Shown in pieces: positions 23,501 through 32,666 of a stretch of 64,000 nucleotides of DNA. This DNA is from Hypomesus transpacificus. Its lineage: Eukaryota > Chordata > Actinopteri > Osmeriformes > Osmeridae. The notes under the pieces are model-generated. The model was not told the DNA's origin. It ran no database searches and was given only the letters and a program-made list of their open reading frames with translations. The DNA lies in assembly GCF_021917145.1 (NCBI RefSeq), contig NC_061078.1, forward strand, positions 8,073,604 to 8,137,603, given 5' to 3'. Position numbers and translations under genes: made by a program. Numbering within the stretch: the first letter of the stretch is position 1; every line of letters starts with the position of its first letter.

Positions 23501-26500
23501 AGTCCTGTTGTTTTTGGTAATATGTTTCTAGCAAGATATTATAGAACAAACCTACTGTGAAAAAAATCTTTGAATTATGCATTATGAAAAGCCTTGAAAG
23601 AAAGAATATTCTTTGACCACCACAACCCTAACTCAATGCACAATCAAGGTTTATTCCAGTACACAGCTGTTACACCTGCACTTTAGATATGGTGGTCTAC
23701 TGTACTTCAAATGCATACATCACTGAAGGACTTGTTTGTGCCTCGATAGGCTGGTGATGGTCATTTGAATTTCCTTTCCTTTGAGGCTTTTCACAAACCA
23801 TAATTTACCACGTGAAACAGTTTGTTGTTTTTAATTGATTCAGAGCATTAATGCAGATGCTGAATGTTTAGTGCCAATAACATATATCGGTCTGTCTATA
23901 GCCTAACTAGGTGTGTGTGTATTGATGTGTGGTTAATTGGGGGCATATTTCCGAATGCGGTAAGAATGATTTAGACCAGACTCTTGTTGACCAGCTCTTT
24001 CCCTTGTCTCTTTTTTTGGTCCCTCTCTCCCTCTCTTCTCCTCGGCCACAGCAAATGGTGATGAGTCTCCGTGTCTCAGAGCTGCAGGTTCTGCTGGGAT
24101 ATGCCGGGCGAAACAAGCACGGGCGCAAACATGAGCTTCTCACCAAGGCCCTGCAGCTGCTCAAGGCTGGCTGCAGCCCCGCCATCTGCATGAAGGTCAA
24201 GGAGCTGTACCGCCGACGCTTCCCCACCAAAATGGTCCCCCCCACGGAGATGACCCTGCCTGGACCACACCACCCGGCCTCTGGGGGGCTGGTCAGTGGA
24301 GGGGGCGCCGTGCTTCCTGCTGGACTCACCCAGCTGGCATATGAGGGCCACGCGGGGGCGCCCTCACCGACAGCGCTGCTGCCTCTATCTCTGCTGGGGC
24401 CTGGAAAGCACGAGCTGAGCTCACTCACAGCGTCAGGACACCACCTGGGGTCGGCAGCAGCAGCCACGCTGCACCCTGTGCACCCTGACGTCAAGCTGCA
24501 AAAGCTGCCCTTCTACGACATGCTGGATGAGCTGATTAAGCCCACCAGTATAGGTGAGAGGAGTCACATGTGTGGGGGGAGGTGGGGATCTGGGATACCT
24601 CAAGACTGCATTTAGCACTTAAGTTGCTAAATGCTTCGCATTTGAAGCATATATTTTACGTTTTATTTTTGCTCAAAGGCTCAAAGCAGCAAACTTCATT
24701 CATATCTATTGATTATCCAATTAATTTGCCTTATGCTGAATTCCAAATTTAAGACCTGAGATCTATGCAATGGGGCTTTCACTCAATTATATTAGTTTGT
24801 TTAGGTATGCATTACAAATCCAACTGGGACAAGTGGTCTGATAAAAATCCTTGAACCGACGGAATTCAAGTGCAAATCTATGGAAATGTATCCATGTTCC
24901 TACATTAGCATTTTAATTGAGTACAAAGGGATTGGGATTAATGTGTTGCATGTAAAACACATCACCTTCACCACAAGTGTGCAGATGCACACACACACAA
25001 ACATCTCTCACTCTATTTCTCTCCCATCGTTCTTGCTCACAAACAATTTGCATGTAGAGTGATACATTCATGCAAGCATACACCTGTGCCTGCAAGCACT
25101 TATCAGTTAAATGTCTTGGCCACACACACACACAGAAACATACCACAAAGAATTACTGAGCCACACATTCATACATACTTTAATGTAAATTATGCATCTA
25201 CATACATGTTTCTACACAGAACTGAACAGGGACAGATATGGGAGAAGACGAGGGAAAGGGTGAGAGGTGAGAGGAAAATGTGAGAGAGGGTTAGAGAGAG
25301 TGAGTGAGAGAGAGTGAGAGAGAGTGAGAGAGAGTTACAGAGAGTTACAGAGAGTGAGATAATGGAATGTGAGGATGTGATGTCTTCCCCCCTATCAGGA
25401 GGATAAAGACTATTTGTAGCTATGAAGAGCTGACCCTCTTTCTCCCCATAGGACAGCCACACTTTCTAATGAAGGAGGGTGATCAATGCTAGTTTGCTCT
25501 CTCTCTCTTTATCTCTCTCCTCTTTTTCTCTATGAGAGAGAGAGTCGTCGGGTTCAGTCCGATCTCAACCTCTCTTTTTGTGTCCAACCTTTTCGCTCAC
25601 ACAGTTGTGTAGGCCTATGTGAGTAAATATGTGCTTGCGCCACCTTACTAGTCTCTCTCTCTACACCCATCCCTCCAACTCACTCATTTTTTATTTTGCG
25701 CTGGCAAGATTCCCCTGCCTCATGCATCTTACTCTCTATAATCTCTGTTATTTTATCTATGGCCTCCCCTCCCTTCTCCTCTCCTCCCCTCAGTGTCTCT
25801 TCGTGTATCATTAGCTCTCTTACTTGCCACCCCCCTGCTCTCTTTTTCCACCATTTTGGCTCCTTACTCGGTCTTCTCTCTTTCAAGCTGTACTTGAACA
25901 TTGTTTGTCTCTCAGCTCTTGTTCTCGCTCTGTCTCCATCCCTCCTCTGCTCTTATCTTCAGAGTAGAGACAGTAGCCTATCCCCTGCTCCTCGGAAATA
26001 CACTGATTGATTAAAATGAGTCTGAGAGAGAAAGTTTCACTGGCGTGGGGTAACTCTTTCTCCTCTTGTCTCTGGAACACAGATCTCGCAATTATCATTG
26101 GCTTCATCATCGGGCGTAGACGTGAGCTTCTGTATTCATTATGCAAATCAATGTGGTGTGCATACATTATGAAGCAGATTTAATCAGAATATGGGCTCAG
26201 AGCAGAGGAATTATACATGCAACATTTGTGGGGGAGAGGGGAGGCTGTGGTATCTTGTGTGTCACATTATCAAAGGAGAAAAAAAGTTTTAATTTAATTT
26301 CTGAAGTAATTTCTCCCTTTGTAATGTCCAATTGAGGATTGGAGAAATCTTCCCATTTAGCAAGTGGATGAATGCAACTAAGGCTTGATTCAGCTAAACA
26401 GGTCTCTTCAGATGGTCCCTGCATTCACAGGCTCCACTGTTTGAAATGTCCCCATTTCGTAATGAATGTTAACATACTCTACTCAAAATGTCAGCTGGGT

Positions 26501-29500
26501 TTAGGCTAACCTTTCAAGGGTTAGAATGTTACATGAAATGGCTGCTGATGGAGCTCTGCCTCACCAAATAACATGGGCAACATCGTGTTCAGCCAGGGGC
26601 CCAGAGAATGTGGCAAATATTTGGACATGAACAGGCTTTTCAGTAGTACCTCTCATTAAAAGTGCTACAATAAAACTTTATGGTATTGCGTATTCCAGTG
26701 TTACACAACTTTCAGTGTTGATTTGCTTTCATCAACTGAAAAATGTTTGTACTGCTCCATGATAGCAGAGATGATGTCCAGTCAAAAAAAATCACTAGCA
26801 AATACACACACACACTTTGCAACTTATGCACATGCAAGCTCCTACAAAAGTATAAACTTGCACGCAACGCTCACTACCATCCTTGATATCACAACTATCG
26901 CTTTTGTAATAAACACACAACCAACCTATCCGTGCATAACTCAACTCTTTTCTGGATTTGAGTTATGCAGGGGCCTTAATACACCAACCACTTCACACAG
27001 AAACATGTCATGACCTCTGAAAACAGACTTCACAACTCCTACTCCTCACAGCTACAAACTACAAAACCCACAAGCAGCACCGAATACACTGCTCAAAACA
27101 CACACTCACAGGTCACTGAGATGGATAAAGCAGACTCAGTTTTATTGTATTTGAAATGTTAACCCTCAGGGATCTATACTGGTCCTTCTCATATTGTATC
27201 TGTCCACATTGCATCCATTGGCTGTACTAAGGACTAATCTAATGCTGAAGAGAAAAGGAGGGGAAGTGTAATCGGGAGATTGGAAGAGGAGAGAGCACAA
27301 ATGGAAAGGGGGAGAAGAGAGAGGGAGACTAGAAGGGGGGAAGGGAAAAAGAGAGAGAGCAGAAAGAGAGGAGAGTGGAGGAGGGTGAGAGGGAGCAAGA
27401 ACAAAAGAAAGGAGGGAGAAAGACAAGGCTGGAGTGAGAAGCAGCAGGAATGGGAGAGAGAATACAAGAGGAGAGATGAGTGGTAAAGCAACAGAAGGGG
27501 GGATGTGGAGAAAGAGAGAGCAATCACAGGAGGGGGGGGGGGGCGGGTACGTAACTGGAGAGAGAACATGAAAGGAAGAGAATGGCTGGAGAGAGAGAGA
27601 GGGGGGAGAGTACAAGAACAAGGAAAAGACAGCATGAGGGAGAGAATGGAGGAGAGGGAGGGAGGAAGAAATGGTCTATTTATAGAACGTGCACTCAGGA
27701 GGCTGGTAGGAGGACATCTATGGTTGTTAGGAACTGTACTAACGTCTCTTAAGGATTTTTGTTATTTTCCTTTTCTCTTATGCTAATGCAGAGCTTATTA
27801 GGTGTAGTACGCTATAATATCACGCCCCCTAATCAGTAATGCACCCCCCCCCCCGCTTGTTATCTTGGCTATCAGGGAATATTTGTATGTGTGATGATGC
27901 AAGTTACATGGGGTGTACTCTTCCACACAAACACACACACTTCCACAAGCACATCTTCACCTAAACAGGAAGTAATAACATATTCAAACCAAGCAGTCAG
28001 GAGAGAGGGGGAGAAACTTGAAGACAACCCCAGCCTTAATTTCAACGTGTATCAAAAGGAAGGCAATCAAGCTGGTTTTCAGTACATTGACAACTTACAC
28101 AGTGGCTAATGATATCCAAATGCATGTCCGGCATGTTAATGCAGTTTCACTCTTTGGTTTTAATCAGGCCTAGCAGTTCCACACGCTCTGTGTGCTAAGC
28201 CAGATCTTTCTGATGCTTGGAAAATATTGGATTGTGCTGCTCTGGGATATTTTAAGGGCCAGCAGGCAGCTACAAAAATGTTGTTTGCAGCTTAAAAGAC
28301 TCGTGTAGCACTATACCTAGGATAGTGCACCTGTTATTTAGAGAAGAGACTGTAGAGGCCGACACACTAAAGTCTCTTTTGGTTGAGGACTCTCTCAGTC
28401 GTAGTGTCTGTATTATTTCACATAATGTTCTTCCCTGTATTATCCTTCGCAAATACTTTTTCTCAATCTCATCTCTTGCTTTTTTCTCCCTCCCTTCCTC
28501 TCTGCAGCATCGGACAACAGCCAGCGTTTTCAGGAAACGTGTTTTGCATTTGCATTAACACCACAGCAAGTCCAGCAGATCAGCAGCTCAATGTAAGTGA
28601 GTCCAGGCTTCCAAAATATCAAACCACTTGCAGGTTCAGTGTAATAGCATACAGTACAATCAAGCATGACAAGCTCACAACATAAAAACAGCAATAAACA
28701 GTGTTTCTGATTGAAATCATTAATAATTGATTTACTAATAAATGTAATATTTTCCTAGGGACAACTCGGGGACCAAATGTGACTTCTCAGTTCAAGTACA
28801 GTTAAGGTAAAAGCCCTCCGCTCTGAAAACAGGCAAATATGTGACATGTTAGCATTACTGTAGCCTAACATTCGTGTGGAATAATAATATTGATCAATTA
28901 TCTATGTCATGCAGGTTTTGTCTGTCAGAGACTAGTTGTCCTCAGGAAGATCACTTTCCACCCAGCCTGTGTGTGAAAGTGAACGGGAAGCCGTGTAACC
29001 TCCCGGTAGGAAGTGCTCCAGCTCTGTCTACAACCTACAACACACCAACTGGGTCACAACATTGTTACTTAAGTGTTACTGTTGGGACTAAAGACTACAT
29101 ATTGAGTCTCAAAATGAGCATTGTTACTGATCACAGCACACACGCATGGCACCTCTCCACTAGGCTTGGAGAGCCTGTCATCTTTGACTGTGTGCTGGCT
29201 GTCCCTGCTTTTATTGTTACTGAGATGATTCCTGACTATCTATAAAAAGAAAATCTTCTCTCACCCTTTCATACAACGATGATAAGACATCCCACTGCTC
29301 TTCCTTTGGATTTCTCTATCCCCATGTCCTTCTGTATGTCTAACGCTTGACCCCTACCATGTGTTTCCTTAACCTCCATCACCCTTTCATTCAAAGATGT
29401 TGACATCTCTGTCATTCTGTCTCACCCTATGTCCCTTCCCAGGGCTATCTTCCTCCTACCAAAAATGGTGTGGAGCCCAAAAGGCCCAGCCGGCCCATCA

Positions 29501-32500
29501 ACATCACCTCACTGGTCCGATTGTCCACCACGGTCCCTAACACCATTCTGGTATCATGGACGGCTGAGATCGGCCGGGTAAGAAGAGGCTGAGGTCTAAT
29601 AAAGACACCTCAATCCTCAGTGGCATTCTGTGCTCAAGCTGGACTTCCTGCCGAGGACAAATGTCAGCTACGCAATATTTGCACAATAGAGTCGTTCTAA
29701 CAAGTCTCATCTTGATTGAATGCATAGGCTTGTGTGTGTACGTGCGCAAAGTATTTGAGAATGTAATGTTCAAATGTGCACAAACGCGTGTCCGCAAATA
29801 TTTGTCATGTTTCATGTGTGCGTTTCATGTGCTGGGGATGTTCACAGAGCTACTCCATGGCGGTCTACCTGGTCAAGCAGCAGACGTCCACAGTGCTGCT
29901 ACAGAGACTACGCTCCAAAGGAATCAGAAACCCAGACCACTCCAGAGCCCTCAGTAAGAACATGTAGCATGATGTGCTACCTGAGCATGCTAAGGAGTGT
30001 GCTAAGCTACATGCTTAGTGTGTTTCTAGGGATTTAGCCAAAGGAAACCGTCTCTGACAGATGGTTACCAAATACAGAAGCCACCACATTTGTCTGTGCG
30101 CGCTGTGCTTCTAGGATTCCAGTCTGGTTTACAGGTTCAGCAACTCTTCAGCAAGTGTAGGATTCCATTATATGCTGAAATTGCTCTGGGAGTTGTTTAT
30201 AGGGTGAAGATGAAAAGTGGAGAAAGGAGGAGGAGGAGGAGAAAGGCGCCATTGAGAGGGGTTGGTTGCGTTCGGTAAATCTGTAATGTGCTGTGTGTTG
30301 TTGTGTTCTCTCCTCCCCTTCAGTCAAAGAGAAGTTGACAGCAGACCCAGACAGTGAGATCGCTACCACTAGTCTACGTGTGTCGTTACTTTGCCCGGTA
30401 AAACAAAACACACATGGTTCCACTTGTTCCACGTCTTTGTTCATCCTTGAACCCCCTATCATGTGTATCTTGTTTCAGAGAGTGTATATTCGACCCATCC
30501 ACAAACCTCTGCCTCTGTGCTTAATGCAGCTGGCCACTTGTCTCCTTAATCCCATGAATTTACCTCGACTGTGTGTGTTTGTGTGTGTGTGTGTGTGTTT
30601 GTATGCAGCTGGGAAAGATGCGCCTAACGATCCCATGCAGGGCGCTGACGTGCTCCCACCTGCAGTGCTTTGACGCCACTCTTTACATCCAGATGAATGA
30701 GAAGAAGCCCACCTGGGTGTGTCCCGTGTGTGACAAGAAGGCCCCATACCAGCACCTCATCATCGACGGGTGAGAGCTGCAGTGTTACTCTGAACATGAC
30801 GAACAATACTCCAACTCTATTGGTCAGCTTTAAAAAAAAAAATACAAGGGCTCATCTGTATGTCTCTCCCAGGTTATTCATGGAGATTCTCAACACCTGT
30901 ATAGACTGTGACGATATCCAGTTTAAGGAGGATGGCAACTGGGCCCCCATGAGGTCAAAGAGGGAAGTGCAAGAAGTGTCCTCAGCTCCATGTAACGGTG
31001 TGGAAGGTGAGAAACAGCCGGGTAGTTCAACACCACAAGTGGCCGTGCGAGTGTGTAAATCGCTCATGCGGTCTCCACCACACCTTTGTCATGCGAGGAC
31101 ACAATTCTTTCTCTCTCACACACACAAACACGCTCTCTCTAACTCCCCCCCCCCCCCCTTCAGGCTCTTGTCGGACTCCAGCCGGGGGAGAACACAGTGT
31201 GGTGTCCCACAGCACCAGTGACGGTGCTCACAGGAGGCAGGTGGAGGTGATTGACCTGACCCTGGACAGCTCCTCCTCTGAGGAGAGTGAAGACCAGCCT
31301 CCCCCACCCAAGAGGGTCTGCCCATCCCTGTCGCCCACCTCGCCACCCCCCATCAGCAATGGGTGAGGCCCGAGAGGGCATTGTGAAATAATTCCCTGTT
31401 TCAGCTGAGCACACAAGCACCAATCATATACATTTACCACAGATGGACTCCAATCAGTTGAACACAAATCTTAAGGATGATCAATGGGAGAAAAAAAAGA
31501 GTTGAAAAAAAATAGCATGTCATCGCTTCTGCCTATACATCTTCTTACTCTCTATGTTGAACCCCCCCCTCCCTCTTTTTCTTGTGTATGTGTGTAGAGT
31601 GTTGAACCTGCACCACCAAGCATCCCCAGTGAGCCGTACCCCCAGCATGCAGGCGGTAGACAGCAGCTACATCCCTCCAGTACCACCCCTCATCCAGGAC
31701 TACCGGCAGTACTACACACCCAACGACCTGTCGGGTAACACACCATATCTCTCATTCCAATCTTGTTTAAAAACAATTCTCATATAGAAATCATGAACCA
31801 AATTAATCTTGTATTTGATTTAGCAGATCTGAATTTCTTCTCCTTCCTGCAAGGTGACAATCAGGTACAGTATGTTTCATCCATTCAAAATCTAGTATCA
31901 AACTGTACAGTATGACCACCGCCCTTACTGACAACAGGCAATGGCTTGTCAACTGTATTTATTCTCCCTTGTGTGTGTGAATGTGTAGCATTACAACATG
32001 GTGATGGCGGCAGCGGCGGCCGCCTCAGCATCAGATGACCATGAGCTGCTCCTCAACCGATTCCTGCCATTCGGCTCCTCCTCCTCACAGCTGTTCCTGG
32101 ACCAATCGAGCGTCGCTTCCGCCAGCTCGGTGCCCCTGGTCACTCATGGCAGCAGCAGCTCAAGCAGCAGTAGCAGCAGCCTGGTGTCCTCCAGCAGCCT
32201 CAGAGACAGCACGCTCCCCCACAGCAGCCTCAGAGACAGCACGCTCCCCCACAGCAGCCACAGAGACAGCACGCTCCCCCACAGCAGCCACAGAGACAGC
32301 ACGCTCCCCCACAGCAGCCTCAGAGACAGCACGCTCCCCCACAGCAGCCTCAGAGACAGCACGCTCCCCCTAAGCAGCCTCAGAGACAGCATGCTCCCCC
32401 ACAGCAGCCTCAGAGACAGCACGCTCCCCCTAAGCAGCCTCAGAGACAGCATGCTCCCCCACAGCAGCCTCAGAGACAGCACGCTCCCCCTAAGCAGCCT

Positions 32501-32666
32501 CAGAGACAGCACGCTCCCCCTAAGCAGCCTCAGAGACAGCATGCTCCCCCACAGCAGCAGCAGCACACACTTGCACACACACTCTGGCGTAATGGGCAGG
32601 ACCAGCTCCGAAGTGGCGGCCACAGCCATGTACGGCATCATGCCCGATGTCATATCGCTTGACTGA
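16517..32666 (+). CDS. pias1: Protein inhibitor of activated STAT 1 (SUMO E3 ligase Pias1), complete fourteen-exon frame
   Basis: PIAS1 transfers SUMO from UBC9 to nuclear targets and restrains STAT1 and NF-kB signalling. Fourteen exons with matching phases join to 2415 nt (804 aa). The SAP DNA-binding domain covers about 8-48 ([19 protein letters not shown]). The PINIT domain covers about 145-310 ([21 protein letters not shown]-type strands). The SP-RING has C365, C370, H372, C375, C393 and C396 ([23 protein letters not shown]). The SUMO-interacting motif is V482-L485 (VIDLTLD) followed by an acidic serine run. The end is [10 protein letters not shown] as in mammals. Human PIAS1 is 651 aa; the excess comes from about 20 residues in exon 2 and a 120-residue repeat block in exon 14. 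The paralogue (pias1a or pias1b) is unresolved. Confidence 0.97.
17496..17585. repeat. (CT)n(CA)n compound microsatellite
   Basis: About 34 bases of CT repeat (one TTT interruption) switch directly to about 57 bases of CA repeat within pias1 intron 1. It is typical of fish genomes, likely polymorphic in length and capable of Z-DNA on the CA part. Confidence 0.95.
18932..18960. repeat. Perfect 11-bp hairpin
   Basis: TTGGTCAGGCA at 18932-18942 and TGCCTGACCAA at 18950-18960 are exact reverse complements around a 7-nt loop. It lies in pias1 intron 1; no surrounding transposon was recognised. Confidence 0.7.
19879..20052. repeat. 29-bp tandem repeat, six units
   Basis: The unit core GCAGCAAACATTGTTAGAAA recurs with a period of 29 bases (AGCAAAC at 19881, 19910, 19939, 19968, 19997 and 20026). 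Units differ by single bases: CATT or CTTT, ACAG or ACAT, TTAT or TTCT. The alternation of CATT and CTTT in units 2-6 suggests that pairs of units were also duplicated. Confidence 0.93.
21808..21951. mobile_element. Fold-back MITE-like element with nested palindromes
   Basis: The 144-bp segment is a near-perfect long inverted repeat. It begins GGCCGGATTTCCCAGATTC and ends with the reverse complement of GGCCGGGTTTCCCAGATTC. It is flanked by AAT on both sides (21805-21807 and 21952-21954), a possible 3-bp target duplication. Each arm also contains its own palindrome (TTAAGAAGCTCTTA facing TAAGAGCTTCTTAG). There is no coding capacity, so it would be non-autonomous. Superfamily assignment is not possible from the sequence alone. 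Confidence 0.75.
22006..22029. repeat. (TG)n microsatellite
   Basis: This is an uninterrupted TG dinucleotide run inside pias1 intron 1. Confidence 0.9.
22223..22247. repeat. Perfect 10-bp hairpin
   Basis: AGTGGCAAGC at 22223-22232 and GCTTGCCACT at 22238-22247 form an exact stem with the 5-nt loop ACAGA. No other signal accompanies it. Confidence 0.65.
24052..24553 (+). CDS. pias1: pias1 exon 2 (SAP domain, start of PINIT)
   Basis: The acceptor is CTCGGCCACAG and the donor AGTATAG|GTGAG, phase 0 to 1. It encodes the SAP domain, the KELYRRRFP helix and the conserved [20 protein letters not shown] segment. The central linker is GC-rich and Gly/Ala-rich ([10 protein letters not shown]), about 20 residues longer than in human PIAS1. 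Its high GC contrasts with the surrounding introns and opens long antisense frames that are not genes. Confidence 0.96.
25261..25362. repeat. GAGAG/GTGAGAGA simple repeat
   Basis: Degenerate tandem units of GTGAGAGA and GAGTTACAGA occur in a purine-rich strand. The matching antisense frame is pure SLSLTLSHS low complexity and not a protein. Confidence 0.9.
27240..27672. repeat. 430-bp polypurine/polypyrimidine tract
   Basis: The + strand is overwhelmingly A and G for about 430 bases, with few pyrimidine interruptions and an 11-G run near 27533-27543. Long open frames exist on both strands only because stop codons are rare in such composition. It could adopt triplex (H-DNA) structure. Confidence 0.9.
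28508..28592 (+). CDS. pias1: pias1 exon 3
   Basis: The acceptor is CTCTGCAG and the donor TCAAT|GTAAGT, phase 1 to 2. It encodes [19 protein letters not shown] and QQVQQISSS, nearly identical to mammalian PIAS1. Confidence 0.96.
28759..28806 (+). CDS. pias1: pias1 exon 4
   Basis: The acceptor is TTTCCTAG and the donor TTAAG|GTAAAA, phase 2 to 2. It encodes [16 protein letters not shown] in the PINIT domain. Confidence 0.95.
28915..29005 (+). CDS. pias1: pias1 exon 5
   Basis: The acceptor is CATGCAG and the donor CCCG|GTAGGA, phase 2 to 0. It encodes [15 protein letters not shown] and [16 protein letters not shown], matching the family over its whole length. Confidence 0.96.
29443..29577 (+). 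CDS. pias1: pias1 exon 6 (PINIT core)
   Basis: The acceptor is CTTCCCAG and the donor GGCCGG|GTAAGA, phase 0 to 0. It contains [13 protein letters not shown], the PINIT signature that names the domain, then [15 protein letters not shown]. Confidence 0.97.
29848..29953 (+). CDS. pias1: pias1 exon 7
   Basis: The acceptor is TTCACAG and the donor CCTCA|GTAAGA, phase 0 to 1. It encodes [19 protein letters not shown] and [16 protein letters not shown]. Confidence 0.96.
30324..30397 (+). CDS. pias1: pias1 exon 8
   Basis: The acceptor is CCCCTTCAG and the donor TGCCCG|GTAAAA, phase 1 to 0. It encodes [18 protein letters not shown] and RVSLLCP, the approach to the SP-RING. Confidence 0.96.
30609..30769 (+). 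CDS. pias1: pias1 exon 9 (SP-RING catalytic core)
   Basis: A TG-repeat runs up to the acceptor TGTATGCAG. The exon encodes [20 protein letters not shown] and [20 protein letters not shown] and ends GACGG|GTGAG, phase 0 to 2. All SP-RING zinc ligands of the family are present. Confidence 0.97.
30873..31006 (+). CDS. pias1: pias1 exon 10
   Basis: The acceptor is TCTCCCAG and the donor GTGGAAG|GTGAG, phase 2 to 1. It encodes [20 protein letters not shown] and [20 protein letters not shown]. Confidence 0.96.
31164..31362 (+). CDS. pias1: pias1 exon 11 (SUMO-interacting motif)
   Basis: The pyrimidine tract before the acceptor is almost one long C run (31145-31158). Phase runs 1 to 2. The exon carries [18 protein letters not shown], the SIM with its phospho-regulated serines, and [10 protein letters not shown]. 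The first part ([20 protein letters not shown]) is divergent. Confidence 0.94.
31598..31734 (+). CDS. pias1: pias1 exon 12
   Basis: The acceptor is TGTGTAG and the donor CTGTCGG|GTAAC, phase 2 to 1. It encodes [20 protein letters not shown] and [17 protein letters not shown]. Confidence 0.93.
31824..31864 (+). CDS. pias1: pias1 exon 13
   Basis: This 41-nt exon encodes [14 protein letters not shown], equivalent to mammalian GLDFFPFLSGDNQ. The acceptor is TGATTTAG and the donor AATCAG|GTACAG, phase 1 to 0. Confidence 0.92.
31989..32666 (+). CDS. pias1: pias1 exon 14 with in-frame tandem-repeat expansion
   Basis: After TGTGTAG the exon encodes [20 protein letters not shown] and [15 protein letters not shown] poly-Ser run and twelve 10-residue repeats follow, then [19 protein letters not shown] and [11 protein letters not shown], with stop TGA at 32664-32666. 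The flanks match human PIAS1 (AAAAAVSDDQDLL and FGIIPDIISLD), so the frame is intact through the repeat. Confidence 0.95.
   Translation, partial: HYNMVMAAAAAASASDDHELLLNRFLPFGSSSSQLFLDQSSVASASSVPLVTHGSSSSSSSSSSLVSSSSLRDSTLPHSSLRDSTLPHSSHRDSTLPHSSHRDSTLPHSSLRDSTLPHSSLRDSTLPLSSLRDSMLPHSSLRDSTLPLSSLRDSMLPHSSLRDSTLPLSSLRDSTLPLSSLRDSMLPHSSSSTHLHTHSGVMGRTSSEVAATAMYGIMPDVISLD
32196..32555 (+). repeat. pias1: Coding minisatellite: 12 tandem 30-bp units
   Basis: Twelve uninterrupted 30-bp units encode variants of [10 protein letters not shown]. Units 3 and 4 have H for L at position 2. Units 6, 8, 10 and 11 end LPLS. Units 7, 9 and 12 have M for T. Units 6-7 and 8-9 form the same pair, so the array grew partly by 60-bp duplication. 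Human PIAS1 has a single related stretch, SSNSLRES, at this place. Confidence 0.97.

Larger units (their letters stand above)
16541..24051 (+). other. pias1: pias1 intron 1
   Basis: This is the largest pias1 intron. It holds a CT/CA microsatellite (17.5 kb), a hairpin (18.9 kb), a 29-bp tandem array (19.9 kb), a fold-back element (21.8 kb), TG/CA tracts and many short non-coding open frames. I saw no additional pias1 exon. Confidence 0.7.
24554..28507 (+). other. pias1: pias1 intron 2
   Basis: No coding exon is visible. The intron holds GAGAG-type tandem repeats (25.26 kb), pyrimidine-rich stretches (25.5-25.95 kb), a long purine tract (27.24-27.67 kb) and a CA-rich part near 27.92 kb. Confidence 0.7.

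Noticed and set aside
23907..24494. 195-residue antisense open frame over pias1 exon 2
   Set aside because: The high GC of the sense exon removes stops from the antisense strand; the sense frame is a proven SAP/PINIT exon.
27166..27635. Overlapping long open frames on both strands
   Set aside because: Low-complexity products of the purine tract (Ser/Leu/Pro on one strand, Glu/Arg on the other).
32144..32653. 169-residue antisense open frame (repeats of [10 protein letters not shown]) opposite pias1 exon 14
   Set aside because: It exists only because a 30-bp repeat keeps all frames open. It is the shadow of the coding repeat and has no start context or family similarity.
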